Shown piece after piece: positions 42,188 through 51,836 of a stretch of 64,000 nt of DNA. Source of the DNA: Deltaproteobacteria bacterium HGW-Deltaproteobacteria-13 (GTDB lineage: Bacteria > Desulfobacterota > Syntrophia > Syntrophales > Smithellaceae); NCBI GenBank assembly GCA_002840555.1, contig PHBJ01000010.1, positions 1 to 64,000 on the forward strand, in the 5' to 3' direction. A program made the translations under genes and the position numbers. Below the pieces are notes generated by a model. It was not told the DNA's origin, did no database searches, and saw only the letters and a list, made by a program, of their open reading frames with translations. Each line of letters begins with the position of its first letter. Within the stretch, counting starts at the first letter, position 1.

Positions 42188-43585
42188 ATGACTGAACTGA
42201 AGAAGGTAATAAAACTCCGAACCGTTATCTCCACCTCCGCGGGAATGGCCATCGCCACCTCCTGCTATCTCGCGGGTATCCAGCTGGCCACTATCCTCGT
42301 GGGCGAACTCGCTTGGATTTCCATACTGCTTGCGGGGTTTCTATGCCTGCTGTCCTCCATGTGTTTCTCGGAGCTGACATCGCTCTACCCGACAGCGGCG
42401 GGAATCAAACTCTACATTCAAAACGCTTTTAACGAAAAGGTTTCCATCATCATCGGCATGTTTTACGTCATTCTGGGCATTTCCATGGTGGGAGCCGAAA
42501 GCTATCTGCTGGCAAGCGTCCTGTCCGGCACCTTTCAAATATTCACGCCCTTATATGACAAATTACTGTGGATGCTTTTCTTTATCGTCTTCGTGGTATT
42601 GATCAACATCAGAGGAGTTTACATTACAGGCCTTGTTCAGGACATCATGACCTACAGCATGATTGCTTTCATGATCGGTGTTTCCATTTATACCTTTGCC
42701 ACGCATGATATAAACTTCAGCCTCGCCGCGCAGAGCGCAAAATTCACGCTGGGCAATATCATTCAGGCGGCGGGAGTCGGCGTCTTTCTCTTTGTCGGGT
42801 ACGAGTGGGTCACCCCACTGGCCGAGGAGACAACCGACTACCGGCTCATCGGCAAGGGCATGATCTGGGCTATCGGCATCCTCACCGTTACGTATTCTCT
42901 TTTTATCGTCGCCATGTATACGGGTCTCACGCCCGCGCAGCTCGCCTCCGGCACGCCGATTCCGCATATTGTTTTCGGCACGAACCTCTTCGGCGTGGCG
43001 GGTACGATAACTTTCATTTGCATGAGCATTCTCGCTTCAGTCACATCGTTCAACTCGGGACTCCTTAACACATCAAGGTTTTCCTACGCAATGGGCAGGG
43101 ACAACGTTCTCCCCCGGTTCTTCAGCAAGCTCCACCCGTCCTACGCGACGCCATGGGTATCTATACTCTTCCTGGGTGGTTTAGCGATTGTCATAAGCCT
43201 TACAACCCTGTTTACGGGGAAATATCTCTTTATCATTCTGATGGCGGCGGCGCTGGAGTGCTTTATCTACGTTGTCGCGGCCGTATGCGTCATCAAGCTC
43301 CGGAAAAAATATCCCCAGAAAGAAAGAGCGTTCAAAATCCCGGGAGGCTATACCGTACCGATCATCGTCATCGTGGTCTTTACCGGCCTGATGATCGGCA
43401 TATTTACCGATGTCAGCCGTGATTATCTGGGAAGAGAGCTCTTTAAAAATTACTGGGTGGCCGTTGTCATGGCCGGATTTTTTCTTTGCATGGTTCTCTA
43501 TACGCTGATGGTCGTGCCCATCTTCAAGAAGAAAGCTCAAGAAAAAGAGAAAACGAGAGTTAAAAGAAGGCCGGGCAAAAGCTGA
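42188..43585 (+). CDS. APC-family amino acid permease
   Basis: This 465-residue transporter has about twelve membrane helices and the APC N-terminal pattern (ISTSAGMAIATSCYLAGIQLATILVGELAW). FVGYEWVTPLAEET, in helix 6, is close to the substrate site of APC transporters. Start codon 42188 follows the SCP2 stop by ten bases, with a GGAGAA site. Amino acid or amine uptake for the adjacent catabolic enzymes is likely; the exact substrate is unknown. Confidence 0.92.
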   Translation: MTELKKVIKLRTVISTSAGMAIATSCYLAGIQLATILVGELAWISILLAGFLCLLSSMCFSELTSLYPTAAGIKLYIQNAFNEKVSIIIGMFYVILGISMVGAESYLLASVLSGTFQIFTPLYDKLLWMLFFIVFVVLINIRGVYITGLVQDIMTYSMIAFMIGVSIYTFATHDINFSLAAQSAKFTLGNIIQAAGVGVFLFVGYEWVTPLAEETTDYRLIGKGMIWAIGILTVTYSLFIVAMYTGLTPAQLASGTPIPHIVFGTNLFGVAGTITFICMSILASVTSFNSGLLNTSRFSYAMGRDNVLPRFFSKLHPSYATPWVSILFLGGLAIVISLTTLFTGKYLFIILMAAALECFIYVVAAVCVIKLRKKYPQKERAFKIPGGYTVPIIVIVVFTGLMIGIFTDVSRDYLGRELFKNYWVAVVMAGFFLCMVLYTLMVVPIFKKKAQEKEKTRVKRRPGKS

Positions 43586-43657
43586 AAAAGCCTGCTTTCC
43601 AACACGGATACGATTAATATAAAAATTTTGAAAATAATGTCTTGAAGGAGGAGATCC

Positions 43658-45292
43658 ATGGATCACCAGCAGGAGGTTCTATTCAGCAATGCAGTGCTCT
43701 GGGCCCGCAGTCCCATCACGAAGATCGGGGGCGGCATGCGCATAAGGGATGGGAAGATCCTTGAGATCTCCCAGGGAGAAGCGCAGGCAGGCGGGAACTC
43801 CGCGGTTGATCTTCAGGGAATGCATGTCATCCCGGGGCTTATTGATGCGCATCAGCATTTCTTCGTTGCGTCCTTACTGCCCCTGCATGGAAACGCCGGC
43901 GTCTGGACATCAAAAGACGATGCGCTCGGAGCCATCGAGGCTGCCTGCAAGTTGGCGGGGTCTGATGCGCAATGGGTCTTTTTCTCCGGTCTGGACAATT
44001 ACAAGTGGAAGAAACCGGCGCTGCCGCTGATAAAAGAGATCGACGCGGCAGCCCATGGCTTGCCGGTCCTTGTCGTCGACTCCACCTGCCATAAGGGTTT
44101 TGTTTCCACGAAGGCCCTCAGGCGATCAGGGATCAACAGGGATGCCTTGCGGCGTCCCATAGATATTGACATAAGCCGAGATGGTAAACCTACGGGAACT
44201 ATCTGGGAAGACGCCCTGGGCAGAGTGCTTTTCAGGTTGTATCGGGATATCTTCCGGACATACAGTAAAGAGGAGCAGATCAAGATCATTGTTGATGAGG
44301 CCGACCGGTGCCTGCGGAAAGGACTTACCCATGTCAACGACCCCGGCGTTCCGTCGGATGTACAGCGGCTCCTGAAAGAAGCGCAGGAGCATACCCCGCT
44401 AAAAATAAGCTGGTGTGTGACGGAATATGAAAGTTATCTTGCCCCGCCGGAATTGAAGGATGAGAGGGAAGCTCTCCATTCGGATCATGCCCCGAAAAGT
44501 GTAAAGTTCTTTCTGGACGGCGCAAACAGGACCGCCGCGACCATGCCCCTCATCGCGGGGTTGAAAGCGGCTCTTCGGGCGGCAAAGGAAAGCGCGTGCG
44601 AAGGAAGTTTTTCACCCTTTCATCTGCTCCTTGAACAAAAGTCCACCATCAAAAACGGTAAGATCTATCTGCCCTACCTGAGGTTCGAAGATACGGAAGA
44701 CCTTATCGGAAGGGCCAGATTCTTCACGGAGAAGGGATACCGGCTGGTCATGCATGCGCTGGGCAATGTGGCGGCATCCCAGGCCGCCAGCGTGGTGAAG
44801 GCGTTGGGCGTGGGATCGAGTTCATCCATAGAGCATGCGATGGTTATGGAGCGGGAAGATTTGGATACGTTTGCCTCCTGCGGCGCGGTAGCATCGATCC
44901 AGCCGGGATTCATCCCGTTTTACGCGGGCAGCATTGAGCGTATGGGCACCATCCCGTATCTGAAGACATTCCCTTTAAGAAGCCTCATGGAAAGGGGTGT
45001 TCCCATCTGCATCAGTTCCGACGGCCCCTGCGGGGCGGATGACCCGCTGCACAACATCAGGCGCGCGGTGGACAGGAAGAAATCGGACGGTTCCATGTTG
45101 GATTCCGATGAGAGTATCAGCGAAGTCCAGGCCCTTACCGCCGGAACCATCGGAGGAGCAAATTCACTCGGCATAAAGAACGACGGACTTTCCGAGGGTG
45201 CGCCTGCGACCTTTTGCATTGTTGACGGAGACCCCTTTTCGGATTCAAGCCGGGTGGTTCAAACCTGGGTTGACGGGAAGAGGGCCTTTTGA
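43658..45292 (+). CDS. Amidohydrolase family protein (YtcJ-like)
   Basis: This is a 544-residue amidohydrolase 3 (PF07969) protein. Metal-ligand motifs: LIDAHQHFFV, DSTCHKGFV, VMHALGN, and ISSDGPCGADDPLHNIRRAV at the C-terminus. It starts with AAGGAGGAG. Members hydrolyse amides or cyclic ureas. Because it follows the permease in a cluster with transaminase and alanine dehydrogenase it may release an amine from an N-acyl substrate. No signal peptide is seen, so it is cytosolic. Confidence 0.9.
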   Translation: MDHQQEVLFSNAVLWARSPITKIGGGMRIRDGKILEISQGEAQAGGNSAVDLQGMHVIPGLIDAHQHFFVASLLPLHGNAGVWTSKDDALGAIEAACKLAGSDAQWVFFSGLDNYKWKKPALPLIKEIDAAAHGLPVLVVDSTCHKGFVSTKALRRSGINRDALRRPIDIDISRDGKPTGTIWEDALGRVLFRLYRDIFRTYSKEEQIKIIVDEADRCLRKGLTHVNDPGVPSDVQRLLKEAQEHTPLKISWCVTEYESYLAPPELKDEREALHSDHAPKSVKFFLDGANRTAATMPLIAGLKAALRAAKESACEGSFSPFHLLLEQKSTIKNGKIYLPYLRFEDTEDLIGRARFFTEKGYRLVMHALGNVAASQAASVVKALGVGSSSSIEHAMVMEREDLDTFASCGAVASIQPGFIPFYAGSIERMGTIPYLKTFPLRSLMERGVPICISSDGPCGADDPLHNIRRAVDRKKSDGSMLDSDESISEVQALTAGTIGGANSLGIKNDGLSEGAPATFCIVDGDPFSDSSRVVQTWVDGKRAF

Positions 45293-45298
45293 GAAAAA

Positions 45299-45333
45299 AT
45301 GCGGGGAAAGATTTTTATGATCTTTCCCCGCAT
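45299..45333. terminator. Bidirectional rho-independent terminator
   Basis: ATGCGGGGAAAGAT (45299-45312) and ATCTTTCCCCGCAT (45320-45333) form a perfect 14-bp stem with a seven-base loop. It has an A tract before it and a T tract after it, so it can stop transcripts from both sides. It ends the catabolic cluster (plus) and the acyl-CoA synthetase gene (minus). Confidence 0.95.
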
Positions 45334-45377
45334 TCATTTTTTTCTATTTAGCTTTTCGGGCTTTTCCCCAAACAGAC

Positions 45378-47288
45378 CTATTCGTACAGGCCTTTAATCT
45401 CGTCATTGAAGTGCTTGATCACTTCGTTGCGTTTGACCTTCATGGTGGGAGTCATCTCCCCTTCTTCCACGGTCAGCTTTCGTCTCAATATAAGATACTT
45501 CTTTATGCGCTCATAATCTTCAAGCTCGGCGTTGACCTTCTGGATGTCGGCATCGATAATGGCCTTCAGCTCCGGCTTATCAATGAAGTCCTGTCCCGCC
45601 TGGATACAGGTTCGGGCGCCATCGGCATTGGAAAAGACCAGCGTGTTCCTGTCATAGGCGATGCCCTGCTCGTCAAAATGGCGGATAAAGGCATCAAAGT
45701 TCGGCACCACGAGCGCGCCGACATACTTGCGGTTGTCGCCCACCGGCATGACCACGTCGATGAATTGTGACAGCGAGAACTTGGCTTCGATCTTGGCAGA
45801 AGGGACATTCTTGCCCGTATCGAGGACCATGAGGCCTTTCTTGCGGTCCACGATTTTCAGGTATCCGTCGGCCAGCATGACCACGATGTCTCCGGTCTTG
45901 TAGAACCCGTCAGGAGTAAAGGCTTCCTTTGTGGCCTCCGGATTGTTCCAGTAGCCCGCAAAGATGTTTTCCCCCTTGACCAGCCACTCGCCGTCTTCGG
46001 CGATCTTGCCTTCCACACCGGGTGCCACGGGTCCGACCGATCCGGGAAGGATCTTATTCACCGGATTGATATTGATGGTATTGCAGGTCTCGGTGGAACC
46101 GTAGCCCTCGCAGATGCGGATGCCCATGGCCAGAAACACCTTGCATAAATCCGCGGGCAAACTGCCTGCCGCGGAGAAGGTCAGACTCAACCGGCCGCCC
46201 ATCATTTCGCGCACTTTGGAAAACATAATCTTGTCGATAAGCTTGTACCTGAATTTCAGAGACAGGGGCACGCCGGCCGTAAGATCAGCGCCCTCGGACA
46301 TATCGATAAATCCGTTTTTATCCGTCCGGGCGTCAATGAGCGCCAGGCCGGTTTTCATGGCATATTCGAAGATGGCCTTCTTGACGGGAGAGCTTGCGGT
46401 GCGGGACTGCATTGTCATATAGATGCGTTCAAAGAGCCTCGGTACGGACATGAAGACGGTGGGCCGGAAGATCCGCAAATCGTCCACGAGGGTCCTGGGA
46501 TCGGAGTAGGCAATCGTTACGGCGCCGTGCGTGGCACAGCCATGGCCGCACTCGCGCTCGTAAGTGTGGGACAGAGGCAAAAAGGACAGGAAGACATCAT
46601 CAGCCCTGAGCGGCCGGGTTACCGCAAGGTCGCGCCTGCAGGCGGCGTTGATGCTGCGGTGAGTATGCACCGCGCCTTTGGGCAGGCCCGTGGTTCCCGA
46701 GGTGTAGACGATGGTCATCGGATCGTCGATCGTAACCCCGCGCCAACGCTGTTCATAAGCGGCCACATCTTTGGAAAGCAGGTCACGGCCGGACGCTTTG
46801 AGCCTGTTTAAAGAAATGACCCGCTCATCCCCTCCCTCGTACTCATCCTTCATGAAAATCACTTTTTCCAGCGTCGGCATGTCCGGCCAGACGCTTTTGA
46901 TTTTCGTCAGGTTCTCTTCGTCATCCACATAGACGAAACGCGCTCCGGAATCGTTTACGATATGCCTGATCTCGGCGGGAGAAACCGTTGGATAAATGCA
47001 GACCGTAATGGCCCCGCCGCAAAGGATGGAATAATCGGCCCACACCCATGGGGGGCTTGTGTGCGCCATAATGCACGCGCGGTCTGACTTGGCAAGGCCG
47101 AGTTTCATAAGGCCCGCAGAAAGCTCGCTCACGATAACGGCAAGTTGCGAGTAGGTTATGGAGTCGGTGTTTATTCCCTCGGTCTTCCACCACTGGGCGC
47201 GACGGGCGCCGAACTGCGTTGCGTTGCGGTGGAGGAGCTCAGGAAACGTCTGGACGGTCAAATACCATTTATCTGCTGCTGTTTTCAT
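45378..47288 (-). CDS. Long-chain fatty acid-CoA ligase (AMP-forming)
   Basis: This is a 636-residue ANL-superfamily enzyme. Motifs: MTIVYTSGTTGLPKGAVHTH (ATP/AMP loop), GYGSTETCNTIN, and YKTGDIVV with the C-terminal lid RKKGLMVLDTGKNVPSAKIE. It activates a fatty or related acid to acyl-adenylate and then to CoA thioester. Size and the longer C-terminal subdomain fit the FAA1/FadD15-like long-chain group. Similar ligase at 53311. It has GGAG upstream. Confidence 0.94.
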   Translation of the reverse strand: MKTAADKWYLTVQTFPELLHRNATQFGARRAQWWKTEGINTDSITYSQLAVIVSELSAGLMKLGLAKSDRACIMAHTSPPWVWADYSILCGGAITVCIYPTVSPAEIRHIVNDSGARFVYVDDEENLTKIKSVWPDMPTLEKVIFMKDEYEGGDERVISLNRLKASGRDLLSKDVAAYEQRWRGVTIDDPMTIVYTSGTTGLPKGAVHTHRSINAACRRDLAVTRPLRADDVFLSFLPLSHTYERECGHGCATHGAVTIAYSDPRTLVDDLRIFRPTVFMSVPRLFERIYMTMQSRTASSPVKKAIFEYAMKTGLALIDARTDKNGFIDMSEGADLTAGVPLSLKFRYKLIDKIMFSKVREMMGGRLSLTFSAAGSLPADLCKVFLAMGIRICEGYGSTETCNTININPVNKILPGSVGPVAPGVEGKIAEDGEWLVKGENIFAGYWNNPEATKEAFTPDGFYKTGDIVVMLADGYLKIVDRKKGLMVLDTGKNVPSAKIEAKFSLSQFIDVVMPVGDNRKYVGALVVPNFDAFIRHFDEQGIAYDRNTLVFSNADGARTCIQAGQDFIDKPELKAIIDADIQKVNAELEDYERIKKYLILRRKLTVEEGEMTPTMKVKRNEVIKHFNDEIKGLYE

Positions 47289-47475
47289 GGTAACTCTCCT
47301 CTTATCGGGTATCTTATTTACATTTTGTTAATGAAAATTCTTTTTGACCTCAATGGGGAACGAAAGGAACGTTTCATACTGCCGGAGTTTGACTGGACCT
47401 TTTTCTTGCGGTTTAAATATAGGGAGATACCGTTTTTATGTCAAATATTTTTATCATCCCGCCCCGGATTATTTT

Positions 47476-48315
47476 CTATCTGTATGCGGTCAGGTTGTGA
47501 AGCAGTTGTTTATTGGCCATGCTCATTACATCGATGGCGGAGAGGATACCGCTTTCAATAAAATATTCACCCAGAGGACGCTGGAGTTGCCGCTGTCTCC
47601 CGACAAGGGCAATCTGCTGGAAATGTGAAATATATCCGATGCGAAGCGCGCATTCGCAGAATTTTTCATTCAGGGCGCGGGCGGTGATGATCCGAATGAC
47701 ATCCTGACAGGAAAGCAGCCCCCAGGCCATCGCTATCTGTCCGATTTGAGGACGCTGCCGCTGCTGCCATACAATAGCTTCGATCAGCGTTTGCCATGAA
47801 ATGAGACCGGAGTAATATAAAAACTGGCCGAGCATAAGATTTCCCTTCGGCAAGCTGCCTGTGTAGAAATGATCCGGAGGGTTTTTACGTTTTTTATGAG
47901 CAGCTCTTTGTTTGAATGAACTTTTCTTTTGTCCGCCCGCGTGCTGTCGAGTGTTTTGGTGTGGCGATCTTTTTGAAGATTTATATAAGGGCGCTTGTTC
48001 GGTGCTGAAATCGTCAAAGAGATCGTCGCTCTCAGCACTTGTGCTTTTCATTTCAACAAATAAAAGAAGTCTTTCATAGGCCTGCCGGACATTTATGAAT
48101 TCCGAATTTAAATCCCCGGCTAAAATTCCCAGTATTTTTGCCCGATCGGGGTGTGTCTCAAACGCTTTTTTCCGGTAAGCTGTTTTAATGCCTTTGGGCT
48201 GAAGATATTCCAGAAAATCATGGGACACTTTTACATCCGTCCCAAAAATTGTTGCGCATGCCTGAAAAAGCTCCGATGAAGTGGTCTGTGGTGAAGTCGT
48301 TTCCGTTGTCGGCAT
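47476..48315 (-). CDS. J-domain protein with MshEN-like repeats
   Basis: This 279-residue protein starts at 48315 (MPTTETTS), after AGAGGT. The N-terminal J domain is recognised by KKAFETHPDRAKILG (HPD tripeptide, residues ~50-52). The middle is basic and low-complexity. The C-terminal ~110 residues hold two units (RPQIGQIAMAWGLLSCQDV and QRPLGEYFIESGILSAIDV) that resemble the MshEN/T2SSE N-terminal repeats of type IV pilus and secretion ATPases. This combination is unusual. It could recruit DnaK to a c-di-GMP- or pilus-related target. Confidence 0.8.
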   Translation of the reverse strand: MPTTETTSPQTTSSELFQACATIFGTDVKVSHDFLEYLQPKGIKTAYRKKAFETHPDRAKILGILAGDLNSEFINVRQAYERLLLFVEMKSTSAESDDLFDDFSTEQAPLYKSSKRSPHQNTRQHAGGQKKSSFKQRAAHKKRKNPPDHFYTGSLPKGNLMLGQFLYYSGLISWQTLIEAIVWQQRQRPQIGQIAMAWGLLSCQDVIRIITARALNEKFCECALRIGYISHFQQIALVGRQRQLQRPLGEYFIESGILSAIDVMSMANKQLLHNLTAYR

Positions 48316-48487
48316 GAACCTGATACCTCTGAGAAATATGTTGTTCTGAAATAGCAATATGCCGGAGAATTATCAAGGAGAAAAATCCGTCAGGCGCAAG
48401 CGCATTTATATTTACTCTCCCCTAACCCTTTTTAGAAAAAAGGAGAATGATGCGTGCCGGTCTCTTTATGACTCACCGTATTTTTGT

Positions 48488-49153
48488 TTATTCCATCCAA
48501 TGGACAAATTCGGTCAGTTTCATTCTGTCCCGTTCGAAATTGTTGAGAGGAAAGGCGGAATCGGGATAACCCAAAGCGATGCCCACAACAATTTTTTTAT
48601 CCTCCGGAATTGCCGCTATCTTTCTGATTTCATCACAGTAACGCGCGGTCGACGCCAAAAGACAAGTGCCGAGACCTTTGTCGTGCGCCGCCAGGCAGAT
48701 GGTCTGGGCGATGAGTCCGATATCCAGCATCTGATATTCGACAAGATTATCCCGCGAAATACAGGCAAAAATAAGGCAGGGAGCGTCAAAGGCGGAAACC
48801 ATCGTCTGATAATATTTATCGCGTGCTTCCTTATCGTCCCTTTTTATGCCCTGTGCGGACAAAACAACTTTGCCCAGCGCTCCATACCTTGCTTTCATGG
48901 CGTCAGGCCAATCTGTCGGCATCGGTACATCGGACGCGGACGTCGTGCCCGCGAGCGTCTTCTTGAGATTCATCTCCTTAAATTTTGCAAGAGTCTTACC
49001 CGTCAGGACATATAAATCCCATGGCTGCGTGTTCCCCCACGACGGCGACCAGCGCGCCACCTCCAGAATCTCTGTAATTATATTTTTGGGTACATCCTGC
49101 GATTTGAATCTACGAATACTCCGTCTTCCCTGAACGGCAGCAACCAATTCCAT
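48488..49153 (-). CDS. Nitroreductase-family protein
   Basis: This is a 221-residue FMN enzyme. RRSIRRFKSQDVP at the start, WSPSWGNTQPWDLYVLTG, and LGTCLLASTARY are typical of the nitroreductase (NfsB/BluB-like) fold. Members reduce nitro, quinone or enone groups or dehalogenate. It starts with AAGGAGG. It stands alone between two minus-strand genes. Confidence 0.92.
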   Translation of the reverse strand: MELVAAVQGRRSIRRFKSQDVPKNIITEILEVARWSPSWGNTQPWDLYVLTGKTLAKFKEMNLKKTLAGTTSASDVPMPTDWPDAMKARYGALGKVVLSAQGIKRDDKEARDKYYQTMVSAFDAPCLIFACISRDNLVEYQMLDIGLIAQTICLAAHDKGLGTCLLASTARYCDEIRKIAAIPEDKKIVVGIALGYPDSAFPLNNFERDRMKLTEFVHWME

Positions 49154-49229
49154 GGCAACCTCCTTCGCGGAATCAATCCGCTTTTAATGACATTAAAACA
49201 AATGACAACTATCCCGGATGATCAAATCA

Positions 49230-49766
49230 TTATAAGCTGTTAACTATTTTTGCCAGCGACGGCATGTCGCTGATGTTTTCTCCGTAATAAGCATACCGGA
49301 CAACTTTATCCGCCGTTATGGCAAACGCGGCAGGAAGCTGTGTTTCCTTCCCTTCAAATTTACCATGCATAAAGCCCTGAGTGGTGGCCCTGATTGCCGC
49401 AATCAAACCGGCGGGATGAAGATATTTGATAATTCCTCCGGCCTCCACGCCATAGCGTTGAAAAATTTCCCCTTGAGGATCGCAAATGATCGTGAAGGGA
49501 AAATCATCTTTCTTGATCAAAGAAGCCATGGCTTCCGGAGCGCTTTGCAGAACGACAAATACCCGCGCTCCTTTTTGCCCGGCCAAATCGATTTCCTGTT
49601 TTATTTTTGCCATTTCCATTTGGCAGACCGAGCATCCGTAATAGCGCAGAAAAATCAAAATGGCCGGATGATTGCCGGCGGCTGCATAAAAATTAATCTC
49701 ATCATCCCACGGTGATCTAAATTTAAAGTCGGAAGCTTTATCTCCTATCACTGTTTTTGAATACAT
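49230..49766 (-). CDS. AhpC/TSA-like thioredoxin-fold protein
   Basis: This 178-residue protein has the fold (ASDFKFRSPW...AILIFLRYYGCSVCQMEM, with the CxxC of a redox-active site near residue 44). Later strands (VFVVLQSAP, TIICDPQGEIFQRYG) fit the AhpC/TSA and PRXL2-like families. The enzyme probably reduces peroxides or thiols. GGAGCG lies upstream of the ATG at 49766. No partner reductase is adjacent. Confidence 0.85.
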   Translation of the reverse strand: MYSKTVIGDKASDFKFRSPWDDEINFYAAAGNHPAILIFLRYYGCSVCQMEMAKIKQEIDLAGQKGARVFVVLQSAPEAMASLIKKDDFPFTIICDPQGEIFQRYGVEAGGIIKYLHPAGLIAAIRATTQGFMHGKFEGKETQLPAAFAITADKVVRYAYYGENISDMPSLAKIVNSL

Positions 49767-50015
49767 GTCAGAATCGCTCCTTCTCCATTATTACTCCCTT
49801 GACTTCCCTCCCTGAGGGGAGGAATCAAGGAAGATTGAAATCTTTTCGTGCAATTTTCATCCTGTTTTGTCATTGCCTCTTTTACTTCCCCATCCCATTA
49901 GATTGCCACCCGACATGCGCCGGGGTTCCCTGCCAAACAACGAGTGTCGGCTCGCAATGACAAAAAAAACAAAATCCGGAAACATTAAGTACAACATATC
50001 TGGATCTTCAAATAA

Positions 50016-50041
50016 CCACTATCGTGTCTCCAGGATAGTGG
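50016..50041 (-). terminator. Possible terminator after the thioesterase gene
   Basis: CCACTATC (50016-50023) and GATAGTGG (50034-50041) form an 8-bp stem with a ten-base loop immediately after the thioesterase stop (minus strand). A T-rich stretch is short. Low to moderate support. Confidence 0.4.
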
Positions 50042-50044
50042 GGC

Positions 50045-50542
50045 TTAATACAAAGGCAGCCAGCAAACCCTGGGGATTTTTTTCCTTTCTTCCATCCGCA
50101 ATTGCCCCGCCGCGAACTCCCGCCTTTCCGCATCGTTTTGTAAATCAAGTTGCGCGATGGGCTTGGGCGACATCGTTTTTTCGTCCAGGGCCACTAATAT
50201 AAAGTATGCTGTCAGACAGCATTTCCTGGTGCCCTGCAACATATCTTCCGCGTCGATATTTACCGCGATCTCCATGGAACGGTTGGAGACAAAGGTGAGA
50301 TGAGCATGACAGATCGCCAGATTGCCGAGAAAGACAGGGGCGTGAAAAGTTACGTTGTCAACGCCGGCGGTGACAACAATGGAACGTGAATGTTTAACGG
50401 CACAGGCCCCGGCCGCGCTGTCCATTATTTTCAGTAATTCTCCGCCGTGGGCATTTCCGACAGCGTTCGTATGGGCAGGTAAAATAATTTCACTCAAAAT
50501 AACGGCTGACTCCGCGATTGTTTTGGGCGCTAATTCCGTCAT
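50045..50542 (-). CDS. Acyl-CoA thioesterase (hotdog fold, YciA-like)
   Basis: This 165-residue protein starts at ATG 50542, with GGGAGGTGAAT upstream (a GTG six bases earlier lies inside that site). Hotdog features: NAVGNAHGGELLKIMDSAAG (catalytic Asp region) and VVTAGVDNVTFHAPVFLGNL. Length and order match the YciA/BFIT-type acyl-CoA thioesterases that release free acid from CoA. Fits the acyl-CoA metabolism genes nearby. Confidence 0.9.
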   Translation of the reverse strand: MTELAPKTIAESAVILSEIILPAHTNAVGNAHGGELLKIMDSAAGACAVKHSRSIVVTAGVDNVTFHAPVFLGNLAICHAHLTFVSNRSMEIAVNIDAEDMLQGTRKCCLTAYFILVALDEKTMSPKPIAQLDLQNDAERREFAAGQLRMEERKKIPRVCWLPLY

Positions 50543-50884
50543 ATTCACCTCCCTATACGAATATTTTATCCCAGATATCGGTTTTGCGCAATAATAACTA
50601 AAACAAATTAAATGTATTTTATATTACAAACAACTTTCCCCGGTAATGTTTTTTTTCTGATTTCTCCATTTCATGCCGGGTCATTCATGGAATCTTTTTC
50701 TTGACTTTTCGGCAAATTATGAACATAAAAAACGTATAAATAAAGGCATCTTTAAGCGGTTAACAGCTAATCTTAATCGCTTGAAGAGTGTAGCCATGAA
50801 GAGATTATTGAAACCCTGCGTCCCGGTAAGAAAGCTGTTTTTAGTGTTTTAATCATCCTTAAAGTTATGTGAGGTAACAGAATC
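50543..50884. other. 342-bp intergenic region
   Basis: The stretch is AT-rich. TTGACT (50702) with CATAAA (50725) may form a weak promoter for the PilZ gene. An 18-codon frame (50797-50853, MKRLLKPCVPVRKLFLVF) lacks a good Shine-Dalgarno. A c-di-GMP riboswitch was looked for upstream of the PilZ gene and not found. Confidence 0.4.
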
Positions 50885-51286
50885 ATGGCCGGTATTCTTG
50901 ACACATTCAAAAGGTTATTCCATCATCGAAAGCAACAGCGCTATTTCGTCGAAGACGGTACATTTGTCGTCATCTCGCCCGGCGATAGCGAACGTCGGGA
51001 ACAGGAAGTTCAGGTCATAGACATCAGCCGGGGAGGCATGGCATTCATCTACAAGGGATCTCCATCCGACCTGGAAAAATCCGGTATTCTCAAACTGCTC
51101 ACCAAGAGTCCGCCATTCAGAAGAGAGAGTATTAAATTCGATACGGTTTCCGACGTACCTGCCGCAGAAGGCACACAAACATCAGAAAATTTCCGGCGGC
51201 GAGGCGTAAAATTCAAGTGGCTGGGATCCTATGAAGGATCGGCCTTGAGCAATTTAATCGATGAAATAAAGATCTGTGAAAAATAA
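50885..51286 (+). CDS. PilZ-like domain protein
   Basis: This is a 133-residue protein. VQVIDISRGGMAFIYKGS fits the DxSxxG part of PilZ and KQQRYFVEDG is a degenerate N-terminal motif lacking the full RxxxR. The C-terminal GVKFKWLGSYE matches the last strand. c-di-GMP binding may therefore be weak or lost. GAGGTAAC precedes the ATG. Confidence 0.75.
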   Translation: MAGILDTFKRLFHHRKQQRYFVEDGTFVVISPGDSERREQEVQVIDISRGGMAFIYKGSPSDLEKSGILKLLTKSPPFRRESIKFDTVSDVPAAEGTQTSENFRRRGVKFKWLGSYEGSALSNLIDEIKICEK

Positions 51287-51338
51287 GGGATGGCAGGCTT
51301 TCAGCCGGAATCCATATTAACAGTCAACCCTCCCCCGA

Positions 51339-51836
51339 TCAGGTTTCGTAACAAGCCAGTATCTCACCAAAGTAAAGCGTGTGGTAATCTTTTTGCGGAT
51401 AAAGAGACGCATCATAATTTTTATCAAGATACGCCCCGTTCATGACGGACTTGAAAACTATTTTGCACTCATAATGAAATCCCGGGGTGTTGATAATTGG
51501 CGAGACAACCTTTTGCCCGCTGATTATTTCCAAATTGCACTTTTGGAATTTGTCCACATCCTGACCGGATTCGGAACCGCAAATAGCAATTTCTTTACTC
51601 ATGTCGCCGGCCGGCACCGTAACGGTAAAATCAGCAGCTTTTTCAATAATACTGAAAGTGTACCTCGTCGGCCGCACCGCCACCATTATGATCGGCTTTT
51701 GCCAGATAAATCCGAAAGTGGCCCAACCGATTGTCATCGTGTTGAGCGCGTTTCCCGCTTTCACGGTCAAAAAAGCTCCCTTTTTAATTTTCCTGATGAC
51801 ATCATCCGCAATGTTCATGTAATTTAAATCTTTCAT
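51339..51836 (-). CDS. Flavin reductase-like FMN-binding protein
   Basis: This 165-residue protein matches the flavoredoxin/flavin-reductase-like family: KKGAFLTVKAGNALNTMTIGWATFGFIWQKPIIMVAVRPTRYT is the FMN-binding core. In anaerobes such proteins shuttle electrons between flavins and iron-sulfur proteins. AAGGAG precedes the ATG. It is next to a PilZ gene but on the opposite strand. Confidence 0.9.
   Translation of the reverse strand: MKDLNYMNIADDVIRKIKKGAFLTVKAGNALNTMTIGWATFGFIWQKPIIMVAVRPTRYTFSIIEKAADFTVTVPAGDMSKEIAICGSESGQDVDKFQKCNLEIISGQKVVSPIINTPGFHYECKIVFKSVMNGAYLDKNYDASLYPQKDYHTLYFGEILACYET

Noticed and set aside
50543-50884. c-di-GMP (GEMM) riboswitch upstream of the PilZ gene
   Set aside because: None of the conserved core strings or the paired stems was found.
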